Source: Fagopyrum homotropicum | Lineage: Eukaryota > Streptophyta > Magnoliopsida > Caryophyllales > Polygonaceae | Reading direction: 5' to 3' | Assembly (NCBI GenBank): GCA_033239125.1 | Contig: BSWB01000002.1 | Span: forward strand, 111,762,443-111,826,442 | Length of the DNA: 64,000 nt | In this document: one piece after another, positions 1 through 12,267 of the stretch | Position numbering within the stretch: the first letter of the stretch is position 1 | How the letters are laid out: the number at the start of each line of letters is the position of its first letter | Notes under the pieces: model-generated | What the model was told of the DNA's origin: nothing | Seen by the model: the letters and a program-made list of their open reading frames with translations, nothing else | Databases searched by the model: none | Made by a program: the position numbers and the translations under genes

Positions 1-1
1 G

Positions 2-1608
2 GAAGTAGATCCAAGAGCTAGATTTGATAAACTTATTCACGAGACAAAAAGCACATTAGGTTTTGGTCCTAGTTCCAATACCTCGACCGAGACAATTTCT
101 GGAGCAAGCGAGGTGATCTTGTTTGAAGAACACCTCGGTCAACCATCTCGGACCCTGACCGAGACAACAAGCGAGATAATGTCAACTGAAGACGACAATA
201 TTTCTAATTCATTCTCTGATGATCACTCACAGTTGGTGGAGCACTGGCTTCACCAAGTTTTTGATGGTAAAGAGCCTTGGTCTGCTGATATTGTCAACTA
301 TCTTGTTTGTCAAGAAGTACCTCCCGGATTGACGTATGTTCAAAGGAAGAAGTTCTTCAAGGATGTTTGCCACTACTATTGGAATGAACCTCTACTCTTC
401 AAGAGAGGTCCGGATGGGATGCTTCGACGATGCATTCCGGAGGATGAAGCTGCTAGTGTCATACGGCACTGCCACTCGCTTACTTGTGGAGGACATGCTA
501 GCGCTCACAAAACATGCGCTAAGGTGTTACATTCTGGCTTCTTTTGACCCACATTATTTAAGGATGTGCAAGCATTTATTGTCTCTTGTGATGCATGCCA
601 AACAACAGGGAATTGTCTAGAAGGAATGAGATGCCGCTCAACAATATTCAAGAGGTTGAGATTTTTTATGTATGGGGGGTTGATTTCATGGGACCTTTTC
701 CATAATCCGCAGGGAACCTCTACATCCTCTTAGTTGTTGATTACATTTCTAGGTGGGTGGAAGCCATTGCCTCTCCCACTAATGACGCCATGGTGGTTGC
801 GAAGTTCTTCAATAGAACTATCTTTCCACATTTTGGGATACCACGTATCATCATCAGTGATGGAGGGACACATTTCATCAACCGGAAGTTCAGGGCACTT
901 TTATCAAAGTATGGGGTAACCCACAAGGTAGCAGCCCCTTATCACTCTGAAACTAGTGGGCAGGTGGAGATCTCGAATAGAGAAATCAAGGCAATTTTGG
1001 AGAAGACTGTTTCAAGGACAAGGAAGGATTGGTCCATGAAGCTGGATGATGCTCTTTGGGCTTATAGGACCGCATTCAAGACTCCCATCGGTACCACCCC
1101 TTACAATTTGGTATATGGGAAGTCTTGCCATCTACCCGTCGAGCTGGAGCATAAGGCATATTGGACAATTAAGTGGTTGAATTTCGACATCAAGGAAGTC
1201 GGAGAGAAGAGACGTTTAGACATTAATGAACTGGAGGAGTTACGCTTAAACGCCTATGAGAATGTCAAAATCTACAAAGAAAGAACGAAGAGATGGCATG
1301 ACAAGCATATCGTTCCTAAAGAGCTCAAAGAAGGAGATCTTGTTCTACTCTTCAACTCCCGCCTCCGCCTCTTTCCAAGTAAGTTAAAATCTCGATGGAC
1401 AGGACCTTATGTTGTGAAAAATGTTTTTCCCCATGGTGCAGTTGAAATATGGGACGAAGCTAGCAGAAGCTTTAAGGTCAACGGTCATAGGCTGAAGAAG
1501 TATCGACCAGAAGTCCCGGCTGAGGAGATTGCACCCCTATACGTTGTTTGGATGGCGTACGATCCAGCTAGCGACCTTAAACCAAGTCCTTCTTGGGAGG
1601 CAACTTAA
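2..1608 (+). pseudogene. Ty3 pol remnant: integrase (protease-RT-RNase H deleted)
   Basis: The first residues (to about 180) match the protease-RT linker of the sibling element (shared FGPSSNTSTE and EEHLG motifs). The frame then jumps directly into the region after RNase H (SFSDDH near 210), so protease-RT-RNase H is missing. Next come the integrase zinc-binding domain (HCHSLTCGGH and CDACQ, about 460-600), then the catalytic core (VDFMGPF about 679, SDGGTHF about 860, SGQVE about 955) and the C-terminal GDLVLLFNSRLRLFPSKLKS tract. Breaks: TGA at 545-547 where the fold expects Trp, a frameshift near a G-run at 660-680, and TAA at 703-705. The last 280 codons (757-1608) are open. DDE residues are visible, but the gene is dead. 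Confidence 0.9.
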
Positions 1609-3313
1609 GGTATTGCTTTCTTTTCCATTTTCTAGCTTAGTTTAGATAGTTTGCTTTGTGTTTTGTGCGTCCTCCTAGACAGGAAGCAGGCACTCTCTAA
1701 GAAGAAATTATAACTTAGGAGCTACATGGAAGCACTGAAGTTCGAGAAATTGAGAAGATGGAGTTTGACTCAGATACATCTCGAGTGCTGTCCCAGTACC
1801 TCGACCAAGGTGTTTTCCGTCAACCGAGGCGTCTAGGTCTGACCACCACCGCCAACTGACGAGGATTGAGTGCTTCATAGATTTACTTTCTATTTATTAT
1901 GCAGTTCACCTAGTCCGGTGAGTACTTTGTTCCTTTAGACTTATATTTGACCCATTGGAACAATGTGTCCCAAGTATGGGGTATTGATGTATTATGTGAC
2001 TTATGTGTATGACTTGTATGACCCTTAGATATTATTGTCTTATGATGCTCTATGTGCTTATCTGTCATTACATGGATACATACAAGTTTCTATTTGAGAA
2101 AAACGTCAAAAACCAGTTTGAAAAATATTTTTTAGCTCGACCGAGACGTTCTTGACCAAACGAGGTTGGGAAAACCGAGGCACATCTCGGTTGATCACCT
2201 CGGACACCGTCAAATCATCTCAAACGAGATGGGTTTTTTACTGAAAGATTTTCGAAACGTTTTGTGCTTCTATTCTGGATATGACCTCGATGAAGATTTT
2301 TGTTTGCATATTGGTTTTTGAAATCTTTATATGCTCGAAAGGTTTTATGATATGTTTAAGTTGTTAAATGCTTTGTTTGAAATACTAGCATGTTTAATAC
2401 TTTTTTTTTCTCAAAATTATGTTGGATTTGAAGGTTGACACCACATTATGAGTTCTCTCACATTCTTCCTAGGATGACTAAGGCACTTCATTGTCTTCTT
2501 CGTCTTCTTGACCATGCTCTAGCCCCTCATATACATATTTGTCTCCCTTTACCTATCTGGGAATTTGGATGCAGGTGATGAAAAGCGTATGAAGTGAAGT
2601 TGAGATCTTGGTTGAAAGTGTTAGAAAGAAACAAATTAGGTTTGGGGACGTTGATCTTGATGATGAGTAACTCGGCACCATTCACATAGCCAGGTGTTTG
2701 TGTCTTGCCAAAGTCGGATTGATCGATAGTCCAAACGGGTCATGGTATGTGCATCAAGGGTTTGAGGCATCTCGAGAAATTGATGATAGCTAATCTCCTA
2801 GGCTTCGGTTATTGTGCACCTCTGTCCATGTTCCCAAAAACTAAAGTAAAACGTGAAAATAAGCAAAGCTTATTGATGGAAGATGTTGTGATTCAAAATA
2901 AAGTGAAGAAAAGATCCTATTCCCGGATTCTAGCACCACATTATCCTATATACATCCCACCCTAACACATTTCTTGACCTCTTTTTGAAGCCCTTGAGAC
3001 CTCAAGTATGTTGATTGACTTGCTGGTTTAAAATGGATTATACATGATTGATTTCGATAAATATGATTTGTTATGCATTCTATGATTTTATGCAAAGATG
3101 AACAGCTTTCTTATATTTATAAAATGGTTTGATCATGTTTTGATTTTTATTTGCCGTAAAGCATTCTCTTAGGGTGATCTATGAATGGAGCGCACAACCA
3201 AAAGGTTTTGAAATGTTTTTCATTGATCTTTTTGATGACTTATAATCCATTCTATATTGTATCTAAGATTTGATCTTGCTTGGGGACAAGCAAGGGACAA
3301 GTATGGGGTATTT
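1609..3313 (+). other. Athila-1 3' noncoding region between pol and LTR
   Basis: No credible gene. The tract aligns by eye with the sibling element on the minus strand (about 48460-44892): the boundary after the pol stop (GGTATTGCTTTC), a block near 1670-1860 rich in the CTCGACCGAGG motif, and the block near 2560-2960 with GGCTTCGGTTATTGTGCACC. The sibling has an extra 1.8 kb with an ORF and TATA box (about 46290-48160) that is absent here. A 72-codon open frame at 2747-2965 falls in this conserved noncoding block and looks like chance. Confidence 0.75.
3299..3313 (+). promoter_or_regulatory. Polypurine tract of Athila-1
   Basis: Purine-rich AAGTATGGGGTATTT sits directly before the LTR start TGATAGC. 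The same arrangement occurs in the sibling element, the Athila-3 remnant and near 57450. It is the expected plus-strand primer position. Confidence 0.65.
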
Positions 3314-3897
3314 TGATAGCATGTATTATAGTCTATATTTTTGGGATTGGTTTGGACGTTTTATCTTTATAAATCAACATGTATGGATGTATATTCTTTG
3401 ATCATTATGTTGTTTTGTTTACCTTTGCAAGAACCGAGATCTACACCTAGTTTCGTTGTGATTGTAGGGAAAATAGCACGTTTTGGAACGATATGGAGCT
3501 AAGGAAGCTAAGGAGTCATTGGAGCTACATTATGGAGCATTGAAGAGCTACAAGAAAGGCTCAGAAACCATGGAAATGAGATGGAAGATTGATTTTGGAA
3601 TAGATTAGAGAGATTGACGCTTAATTGAAATTCACCTCGGCTGGCTACAGTGCAACCTCGACCGAGGTGATCTTTGGGATAGGCTGGATCGAGGCTAACT
3701 GATGATGGGACACGATATCCTTATTTTTGGTTGAGATCTTCAATTTTTTGAAAGTGAATATCATATATTTTAGGATGAATTTCTGAAAGGAAGCACATCC
3801 TTTTTGGCTGATTCTTTGGAAGTTTGGAAGATTGGAAGATATTCTAAGGAAGGAAATTACCTTTTCAAAATATTTTATCTTAGGAAGGTGATTCTCC

Positions 3898-3906
3898 TAT
3901 ATAAAG
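3898..3906 (+). promoter_or_regulatory. LTR TATA box (Athila-1)
   Basis: TATATAAAG about 585 bp into the LTR. The two sibling LTRs carry the same word at the equivalent place on the minus strand (44321-44329 and 54287-54295), so it is conserved among three copies. Confidence 0.6.
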
Positions 3907-5017
3907 AGGTTGATTTTCTGAAGATAAATTATCTTCGACTCTCATATTCAGGAAGATCGTGGATCATTGTTAACCAGAATTTGGAAGGAAGTTTTGAAGG
4001 TTGAAGATCAAGGAAGGAAGGAAGCTAGTTTGAAGGAAGTTTGAAGAAAGTTGTAAGATTTTATAAGTTTGGTTTGATTTGTTGTCTTTCTAGTTGTGAT
4101 TGAAGAACGTAGTTTGATTTTTTGTTTGATTGAGTTATTGAGACCTTTGTGTTAAGGTTTTCTTGTTTGAATATTGATTCATTTCTTATATATTTGATTA
4201 TTGTTATCATGACGATTATTGGCTAAGTTCTTAATGCAATTCTAGGGTGATTGGCTGAAAGTTGTGGGGAAGACGATGAAAGAATGAGCTTTTACCCCAG
4301 TGGACCCTGAAAGCTTGAGCCTTTACCTTAACCGGCGAATACCTCGGTCAGTCGTAGAACATCTCGACCGAGATTGGACACTAACTGAGCGAGGCGAGAC
4401 CTTTTCTAGATCCTTATTTGAGTTGAGGTTTCAGTTTGTCAAATCCTATCGTTGTTATACCTTTCCTGATTCAACGCAAGCCTAAGATGAGACTTACCCG
4501 GTGATTCCTTTGTTTGTATACCCAAGATCATGAGTGTTAGGTAATAAAGGTTTATCCTTTCTTGGGGTTTGAGTGTGCCTTCATCCCATCTTTGAGAGTT
4601 AGCCTGAGACTTACCCGGTAAAGGTTGATTCTATCCCCTTGGGTGGTGTGTTGGTTTGAGAATATAGTTCCTTTCCTTAGTACCTTGAGACTTACCCGGT
4701 GAGAGGATCTTTGGTTTGGGATATGAGTAGTGAGTCTTACCCGGTGATCTATTCCCACCATAGAAACACCTTAGAAACACCTTCCCTTTACAAACCTCGG
4801 CTTTGTCCACGTTCTCTTTTGAGATCTTGAGTCGGAACCAAAACTGGATGTTTTAGTCTCTAGAATCCGCATTTTCTTTACATGGTTATTACATCATCTT
4901 TGATATCTTTGCTTTGTTGCTTGTTTTTAATTGACAACCTGAATGACCGATCTTTGTTTCACCATAGTCCCTGTGATCGACCCTTGGAATATTTGTTGTT
5001 ATTACAATTGATCCGTA

Positions 5018-5034
5018 TAAGTATGTCCACGGGT
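5018..5034 (+). repeat. hAT left terminal inverted repeat
   Basis: 17 bp, TAAGTATGTCCACGGGT, matching the inverted right end with one mismatch. It is followed to about 5120 by direct and inverted ACCCGGCGGGT / ACCCGGGGG repeats that resemble subterminal transposase-binding arrays of hAT elements. Confidence 0.85.
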
Positions 5035-5175
5035 CTTGGGTCACCCATGACCCGGCGGGTCACCGACCCGGCGGGTACGGTTTCCCCCGGGTCGTGGGTA
5101 CGGGTTCCCCCGGGTCGCGGGTACGGGTAAGGGTCATGAGATCCTTACCCGTCGACCTGCCGTTGTAACGGCTAG

Positions 5176-5183
5176 TATATAAA
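5176..5183 (+). promoter_or_regulatory. Possible TATA box of the hAT transposase
   Basis: TATATAAA about 230 bp upstream of the transposase ATG at 5412. An AT- and C-rich leader follows. It is the only such word in the 5' leader of the element. Confidence 0.45.
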
Positions 5184-5411
5184 AAAAATAATTAAAAAAC
5201 AATAAACTATAATAAATCTAACCCAAAAACATTTTTATAAATACCCCAAACCCAATTCACTCATCTCACACCAATTCTCATTCAATCATCTATTCACTCT
5301 CTAAATCTCTCCATAATTTCCAACTCTTACATTCAATTACTCTCCTAATCTCGTATTCTCATTCTCTTATTTTGTTACTCTTACTACCACATTCTATTAT
5401 TCCAAAAAAAA

Positions 5412-7620
5412 ATGTCTAGCCAAGGAAGACGTTCCGTTAGCCGTACCGGTCCTTCATCCGGCGTAGGTGTTAGCCGAGGACGTCATTCCGTTAGCGGTCT
5501 TACAATCGGTTCGGATTTAAGGCGGGGCTTATTAAGTGGAGATCACGAGATCCTCGAGGAGGAGGATATCAACATGAAATCACCTCCTTTCCCCAACACT
5601 CAAGAATCCGAGACCCAATTCCCGGAGGAGCCGGAGGAGCCGGAGGAGCCGCCTTTGAAAAACACTCAACTAACGGCGGCTGACTTCCGATTTTGGTTTA
5701 CAAAATGTGCTCCCGATGCCAACGGAGTTTACTATGTCAAATGCAATTTTTGTTCGGCAAAATACAAGCACAAAAAGGGAGAAGGCTATGGGAACTACAA
5801 GAGGCATATTCAGAACAAGCATCCCGAAAAAATGGGATTGGCACGAGAGCAAACACAACTTATCGGGTACGCATCTACCTCTAACCAACCTCCTTCTTTA
5901 TTTACATATGATCATTCTTCTTCTAATGATGCATTTTCGGAAATGTTAGCCGTAGATTCTTTGGCATTTAGTTTTGCACAAAATGTTGGTTTTAATGATT
6001 GGATGAAAAATCATGCTCAACCCGCATATAAATAGATTTCTCGCCAAACCGATAAAAGAAAAATGATGCATAAATATAGAATTCGTAAAGAAGAATTGAT
6101 TAAATATTTTATGGAAAACGGTGATATTCAAGTTTCTATTTGTAGTGATATTTGGACCGACGGTTTTCAAAAAAATTCATATATGGGTATTACTTGTCAT
6201 TTTGTTGATAAATTTTGGATTTTAAACAAAAAAGGTTTTAGCGTTACGAGTTTTCAACGAACAACACACCGTCCAAAACATTGTCCGTTTGATTGCAAAT
6301 GTTTTGGAAGAATATAGATTAGTTTCACGAGTTTTTTCAATCGGTTTTGATAACGCATCCGCTAACAGGGCTTCCATTAGACATTTAACCAACTATTGTA
6401 AGCCAACGATTGGAGGTAAACTTTTTCACATTTGGTGTGCCGCTCATATTTTAAAATTGTGTGTTCAAGAAGGTTTAGCATATGTTGGAGATTTAGTACA
6501 ACCTATTTGAAAAATTCTTAATGAACTTTGGTCTAAAAAAAGTGTACGTACTAAATGGTATGCATATTGTAAACAAAATGGTGTTTATCCTAACAAATTT
6601 CCAAAAGATGTTTGTACAAGATGGAACTCTACTTACAAAATGATTTCCGAATCATATGAATATCGAGATCTTTTAAGTGGTTTTGCCGCACAACATATTG
6701 ACGATAATTTTGTTTTCGGTGAATGTTGGGTTTTAGCAAGAGATGTAATGGAGGTTTTTAAATATTTTTATGATGATACTAACACTTCTAGTTATGTTTA
6801 TACACCAACTTCAAACATATTTTGTTATGTAGCAATTAATATTGCATTTGCACTTCAACAAGGTCTTTTAATTGATAATATTTCACAAGCTATTTATACA
6901 ATGCGAACTAAATGGTTAGATTATTATACAACTATTCCCGATGTTTTTCTTGTTGCATTTGTGTTAGATCCTAGACGTAAAATGGATGGTTTGAAACAAT
7001 TTTTAGAAAGTTATTATGAATTTTTAGATTTACAACAAAATCCCGATTGTCATGTTTCTACCATAATTGCTAGAGTTAGAAAATTATTTGATGAATTATT
7101 GGTTCAATATCGTGTTTCCGATCAAGGTCAATCTTCTCAACCCCCTCCTCGTCCTTCATCTTCAACTTCATCTAAATTTAAATCAATTGCTAGAGATTTG
7201 TTTGGCCCGAAAAGGGCAAAAACCAAGTCGAGTTCCCATTCGGAACTCGACGAATATCTAACCATTTCTTTTGAGTTTGCCAATAATGAAGAAGAAGAGG
7301 ATTCCAACATATTAGAATGGTGGAGCCGACCGGAGAGAATGAGGTTCCCTACCCTCTCAAGGATCGCGGCACAAATTCTCGTCGTTCCCGCCTCAACGGT
7401 AGCGGTTGAGCAAACCTTTAGCCGGAGTAGAAAGGTGCTCGATCCGACGAGATCAAATATGTTGCCCGAGATGTTGGAGGCACAAGTCCTACTAGCCGAT
7501 TGGAGGAAAGCGGAAATGCGAACACAAAAAAACAACCTCTCGGCGGAGGAAGGCGACGAAGATGACGACGAGCGACAACAAACGCCATCGGATGTATCGG
7601 CGGGAGAGTCCGACGACTAA
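5412..7620 (+). pseudogene. hAT transposase, BED-zinc-finger type, broken
   Basis: Catalyses cut-and-paste transposition in intact relatives. The N-terminus has a BED finger (FRFWFTKCAP, then CNFC and HIQNKH, about residues 95-145). The middle has the RNase-H-like fold (SDIWTDGF near 6150, FDNASANRASIRH near 6340, FHIWCAAHILKL near 6430). The C-terminus is the hAT dimerisation domain (LEWWS, FPTLSRIA, STVAVEQTFS, about 7310-7420), followed by an acidic tail. Breaks: TAG at 6033-6035, a frameshift between about 6255 and 6290, and TGA at 6508-6510. The last 326 codons (6640-7620) are open. The ATG at 5412 is the first good start after the leader. Confidence 0.93.
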
Positions 7621-7941
7621 GGTAAGGGCCAATCGGGGATATAAACAAAGGTAAGAGAACTACGTGGGCTTTGATTCCTCCTCCCCGAGAGGATACGTAG
7701 GCAACCGGGATTTCGGTTCAAGCCCAATTCTTCCCTTTTTTATTTAAGTTCAAGCACAATAACAATTCTCCTCTCTTTATTTTTTTTTTAAGTTTAAGTC
7801 CAATTGTTTCTATATATATTTTTTTTTTAAGTTGAGGTGGCCAACCCGCTGACCCTTCGGGTCTGACCCGTGACCCGGCGGGTCGCCAACCCGACGGGTT
7901 GGCCAATTATACGGGTCCAGACCCTTGACCCGGCGGGTCCA

Positions 7942-7958
7942 ACCCGTGGACATGCTTA
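7942..7958 (-). repeat. hAT right terminal inverted repeat
   Basis: Inverted partner of the left end. The adjoining 100 bp again carry ACCCGGCGGGT-type palindromic subterminal repeats. Confidence 0.85.
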
Positions 7959-8033
7959 GATCCATACACTGCGGGTTCGCATATTGTTCAGGCATATATC
8001 TTGGGTTATAAATTTAAAACTATATCGTTCACA

Positions 8034-9500
8034 ATACACACTCGTCTGAGACCGAACAATCCGAAACCGCAGGAACTCAACCTCTTGATATAAAAGGCAA
8101 GTGGATCAATAATGTATCGCACTTTCTTAGAAGTCTCCAACTTCTAAGATACTCAAGTCTATCATAAGAGAAATTATCAATTTACCCTTATAAGGGTAAA
8201 TGACTATTTTACCCCTGAGCCTCAAAATCCTAGAAAAACTATATCCTAGCTCCAATCTATCTTTTGGAACCCCAATCCACAATCTAACTCTCAAAAGGAA
8301 GCTTGGTTAAAAAATTAGAAGATTTATCTAATTTCTTGGCTTTCTCAAAAGTCACTAAGACTCAACTTTTACTTAAAATATAACACTCATATAAAAATAT
8401 AAAAAATCTATGAAAATTATTTAGGCCTTCTATGATATGCACTCTACTCATAGGAGCAAAGAAATTCCAAAAAAAACAATCCATAACAACTCCTACACAA
8501 ATCTCAAAAGTTGACTCCTCAACCCAAAATTTCTATACTTACCAAAAAAACTGCAATCTCACAAACTAAATCACTAGTCAACTTTGGGACCTTATAGATC
8601 TAGATTCGAACGTTTGATTGACTCCAACTTTTGATGCAACAAAGTATGCATAACCCTCTAAGACATAACAAAATTTGAACGGTGAAAAATAAATCTAACG
8701 TATTCGAAACATAAGCTCAAACATGACTGTACAACACAGCTTCTGAAATTCTAACATAATAAGATCTACAAGAGATCTTAAGTTCGAGTCTCACCAGCCT
8801 CCATTGTGATGTCTCCCATTGTTATGCACTTAGTCTATGGTTCGAACCTTCTATGCAACATGGACATATTTAGCACTACTCTTCTTATATATTAGTCGAG
8901 ACAACTATGCTTAAAAGAAGGCTTACCCCTTACAATCCAAGGTGAGACTAGGCCTAGGTGGACTGCGTGGAGGTAGGTGGGTCGATGCTCAATTCCTATG
9001 GAAGCCACAACAACTACATAGCCCAGATTAGATGTCTCTTTTGGTTTCTAAAGAGAGAAGAAGATCCGAAGAGGCTTACCCTTGGTTGCAAAAGTTATGA
9101 ACCTCGATAGGTCTGTGCCACCTTGCGATGAGAGATTTTAGTGGTTGCTGCACCTCGATAATGTTGTTCTAGTGAGTTTTGAGTGCAAGGGAGACGACAT
9201 GCTTCCAAGTAGTGTGTTGTCGAAGGAGCTTTCCAATCACCACTATCTATACAAGAGGAAAAAGGCAAGGTGTGACTATACATATTCATGGGAGGAGGAA
9301 CAAGTCCTCATGTCATGCCTCTCAAATCGACAAAAGAAAAGGAAAAAATAGAAGGCTCACCACGATACTTACTGCTGGCGGTGGAGACGTAGAAGAGAGT
9401 TGGAGATAGTCGACCAAGGAGAAGAGAAAAAGAAGCAACGCTAGGTTAGAAGGAGGCTTGATGAATGAAGACGTAGAAGAGAGTTGGAAATAGAAGGCTC
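8034..9500 (-). repeat. LTR-F, left fragment (minus orientation), cut by Athila-1 and LTR-B
   Basis: Read on the minus strand, about 8080-8800 matches the middle of LTR-B (roughly 10700-11430) in the same order: the 'disrupted AAGTTGG...GTGACTTT' block, the TACCCATAGGAGC-like block, and the CACTTGCC / TTAGAAGTCT block near 8110-8170. The homology stops where the Athila-1 LTR ends, which suggests that Athila-1 inserted into LTR-F and that the rest of LTR-F lies left of the window. The stretch 8950-9500 has no recognisable gene. Confidence 0.65.
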
Positions 9501-12267
9501 TGTAATATCCGGAAAAATTTCCGGATATTTCCGAGTCAGACAAATGTTTGATCGATATTTTTTATGATGACTAATAAAATCTATCATTTCATGTGAGTCT
9601 TATATCACATAAAATGATGAATTATTTATCAAACCCTAAATTCTTGACGAAACCATGACAACGTTTTGACGAGACCATGACGAAGCTTGACAATATATTG
9701 ACAAGGCCAAGACATCACTTGGCAGGCCCATGCAAGCCGCATCCGCTTCTCCTCTTCCTTGACTGTACGTGACCAGCCGACCCAAGAAGCCCAACTTGTA
9801 GCTGATCCTCCCTCGATCCAGTACGTCCAACGTCAGCCCAAAAAGAAGCTCAGACCAGGAGAGATCGGTCCAACGCTGCCGTTGATGCATGCTAGCTTCA
9901 CGCCGGGTTTCACACCATCCGCTTGATCTCCCTCTTTCCTTCTTCAATGCAGTTACAGAAGCAGCTCCCTCCTACCCCATTCACGTCCAAGTACAAGCAT
10001 CAATCACTTTTCTTTCCAGCGAGATCTGGCCCGGATCTCACGCCAACTGCTCGAAGAATCTTGTATCTTCTATGTCGTCGGATCTGTTCTTCTTACCTTC
10101 CTATATCGAGTCTCCTTTCCTCTCCGCACACCATTGTATATCATCTTAAGTCTTGCAGCCAACCATTGACGCCACAAGCCTGCACGTCCTCGTGCGGCAC
10201 GTTACTTAGAAGCAGCAACACTCTACACTACCCTTAGGATGTAGCAAAGATCTAGTGGGACGCCGACTGAATCTGTACTACACAGAAGGTGAGTTTCGCC
10301 TTATCCTCTTCCTCCCTTTCCATTCTTCAACCTGATTTGTATGAAACCGTCGTGCGGTGACGAAGGAGCCTCCTTGCAACATACAACCTACACCGAATCA
10401 GCGGAGTCTGCTAGAGTAGTAGCATAAGTCTCCTATTCTGGATACATTGCTACTCCAGTGTCGATCTCTACATCCAACTACGCATCTCATTTCTTCACGT
10501 GCAATACCAAGGACGTCTTTGGAGTGTCACAGGCTAGGAACTCTACTCCTTACTTGCTGAGCCACCAAAGACACCATCCTGCAACCATCGAAGTGAGTAT
10601 GTATACCTCACTCTAAGTTTAATCAGTGGGAAGAAGATAGACTAATCTAATCCAGTTGTGTTGTTAGGCAAGAACCGGACTCGAACTCGAGACTCCAAGG
10701 TTAAGCCGTGATCCAGAGTGACGTGGAGGGTAAGAATCGAACCCTGAACCTGTATACTGCACAGTTGGATTGCAGAAAAAACTGAGTGTTCCAGTCATCT
10801 TTAAGCATATCTTTCGATACCTTATATCGAACATCCACCATTCAATTTTTAATATGTTTTAGAGCGATATGCATACTATAATGTATGAAAATTTGGGACT
10901 TATTCAGCGGTTTGATTTAGATCTATGAGGTCCAAAGTTGACTGGTTGTGCAGTTAGAAAACATACTCAGAAATTGGCTAAGTATAGAATGTTGAGTTTG
11001 GAACCAAATTTGGAGAATTTTGTAGAGATTGTTGTTGGGAATTTTGGAGAGTTCTTTGATCCTATGGGTAGCATGCATATCGTAGATGACCTAGAGATTT
11101 TTTTCGGAATTTTATATTTTTATTCGGGCTCCATATTTTGAGCCAAAGTTGGATCCTAGTGACTTTTTGGAAGGTTAGGAAAATGTGTAGTTTTCTAGTT
11201 TTTACCCAAACTCATCCTTAAGAGTTAGAATATGAAATTTTAGTCCCCACATAAGAGTTTAAGCATAAATTATGAGATTTTTGGAAGATTCGGGACCAAG
11301 GGTAAAATGGTCATTTTACCTTAGATGTGTATTTTAGTAATTTCTCTTCTGATAGGATCTTACATCTTAGAAGTCTTAGACTTCTAAGTACATGGGAAAT
11401 GTGTTGATCCACTTGCCTCCTATGACAAGCAATTGAGTTTCGACGGTTACAAATCGAGTTGTGATTGAGAAAGTCGAAACCTGATTCAGGTAAATCATTT
11501 GGGCTTACTTAGCTAACTTCTAGATATGTATGTGAATAATGATAGTGGTGTTTGAATGACGTGTTTATAAATGTACTTAGTATTAGTTATCTACCGACCT
11601 ATTCATTGGCCTAAGAGTAACGGGCGGTGACATTCTGCTCAGTTAGCCCGAGGGCACTGGGGGTTTCTTTAGGGAATAGTCCACACTTGGTTTGTAGTAA
11701 TGCTACCGGCGGAGGTAAGCTCGACCTACACCAAGTTGGATAAGGAACAGAGACGAGAAATCTTAAGATTTCTCATGCCACAACTGTAAAATGGAATAAG
11801 GTGAATCACTTAATTAACAGATAATAACCGGTTTGTGTGCCAACATGATGATTGTTTCATGTTATCTTGGGTGTGTTTGTGCTATTCTTATTCTGCTTAT
11901 ATTTGGTTAGTTAGCTAACTGTTATATTGTTGTTTAGACGTGCCACGGGTTAGAGCAGATGTCGAGTGATCCGGATGGTAGTGGTCAGCCGGGGTGTCGT
12001 ACTTCATAGGATGGGTTGCAGTCTTTTCTTTATGTTGGTCTTTCAGATATTACATTCTTTGTTCTTGGAATGTAAGAGATTATTTATTGCCGGCTGTTAG
12101 TGTTTCTGGTCACATTCATGACATTGTTAAACATATTTTATGATTTATGTTTTCCTTATATGTGCCTTGTTGTAAGATATAGTTAAGTTGTTGTCAAACT
12201 AAGGTCGGGACTCATTGTGAGGTCCTTACCCGTAGCTCCCCGAGTTTCGAGAACTTGGGGTGTTACA
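9501..12267 (+). repeat. LTR-B, solo LTR of the TGTAAC...GTTACA Ty3 family
   Basis: Begins TGTAATATCCGG and ends GGGGTGTTACA, 2767 bp, with no internal retrotransposon sequence attached. It shares with LTR-A, -C, -D and -E a set of 3' blocks in the same order: TTACTTAGC (near 11500), CGGGCGGTGACA (near 11619), TGTGTTTGTGC, and the terminal GTGCCTTGTTGTAAG...GGTCGGGAC...GTGAGGTCC block (12160-12230). Flanks are GGCTC and GCTTG, so no clean 5-bp duplication remains. The open frames inside are short and unconvincing. Confidence 0.8.

Larger units (their letters stand above)
5018..7958 (+). mobile_element. hAT-superfamily DNA transposon, 2.94 kb, inserted in the Athila-1 LTR
   Basis: Flanked by an 8-bp target duplication GATCCGTA (5010-5017) / GATCCATA (7959-7966), one mismatch; 8 bp is the hAT signature. 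Terminal inverted repeats TAAGTATGTCCACGGGT and its partner differ at one of 17 positions. Inside each end lie many ACCCGGCGGGT-type subterminal repeats. It encodes a BED-finger hAT transposase, now broken. The insertion splits an LTR whose halves rejoin cleanly, so both boundaries are confident. Confidence 0.93.
1..8033 (+). mobile_element. Athila-like Ty3 retrotransposon 'Athila-1', 3' part, with a nested hAT element
   Basis: The 3' part of an LTR retrotransposon; its 5' part lies left of the window. It contains an integrase-bearing pol remnant, a 1.7-kb noncoding tract, a polypurine tract and a 3' LTR starting TGATAGCATG at 3314. Removing the hAT insertion and one copy of its target duplication leaves an LTR of 1771 bp, matching the 1776- and 1777-bp LTRs of the minus-strand sibling at 43116-54857. 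Coding and 3' noncoding segments also match that sibling, so the family assignment is internally supported. Athila lineage is inferred from the sibling's tRNA-Asp-type PBS, FMDD reverse transcriptase and extra downstream ORF. This copy lacks protease, RT, RNase H and the extra ORF, so it is non-autonomous. Confidence 0.9.
3314..8033 (+). repeat. 3' LTR of Athila-1, split by the hAT insertion
   Basis: Starts TGATAGCATG and ends CGTTCACA at 8033, a TG...CA LTR. The body is 3314-5017 plus 7967-8033, about 1771 bp. Sequence on both sides of the hAT insert joins into the same order seen in the sibling LTRs (ATTGATCC, then TACACT-GGGTTC, then the terminal GTTCACA). It contains four copies of a GAGACTTACCCGGT motif (4489-4750), CTCGACCGAGGT motifs (3650-3670, 4340-4380) and a TATA box at 3898. 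Confidence 0.88.

Noticed and set aside
7137..7535. 132-codon minus-strand frame opposite the hAT transposase
   Set aside because: Shadow of the strongly supported plus-strand dimerisation domain.
10660..10750. tRNA-like text (GAGTTCGAGTCCGG on minus)
   Set aside because: Only a T-arm-like word; no acceptor stem, D-arm or anticodon arm could be paired. The segment belongs to LTR-B and has a counterpart in LTR-F.
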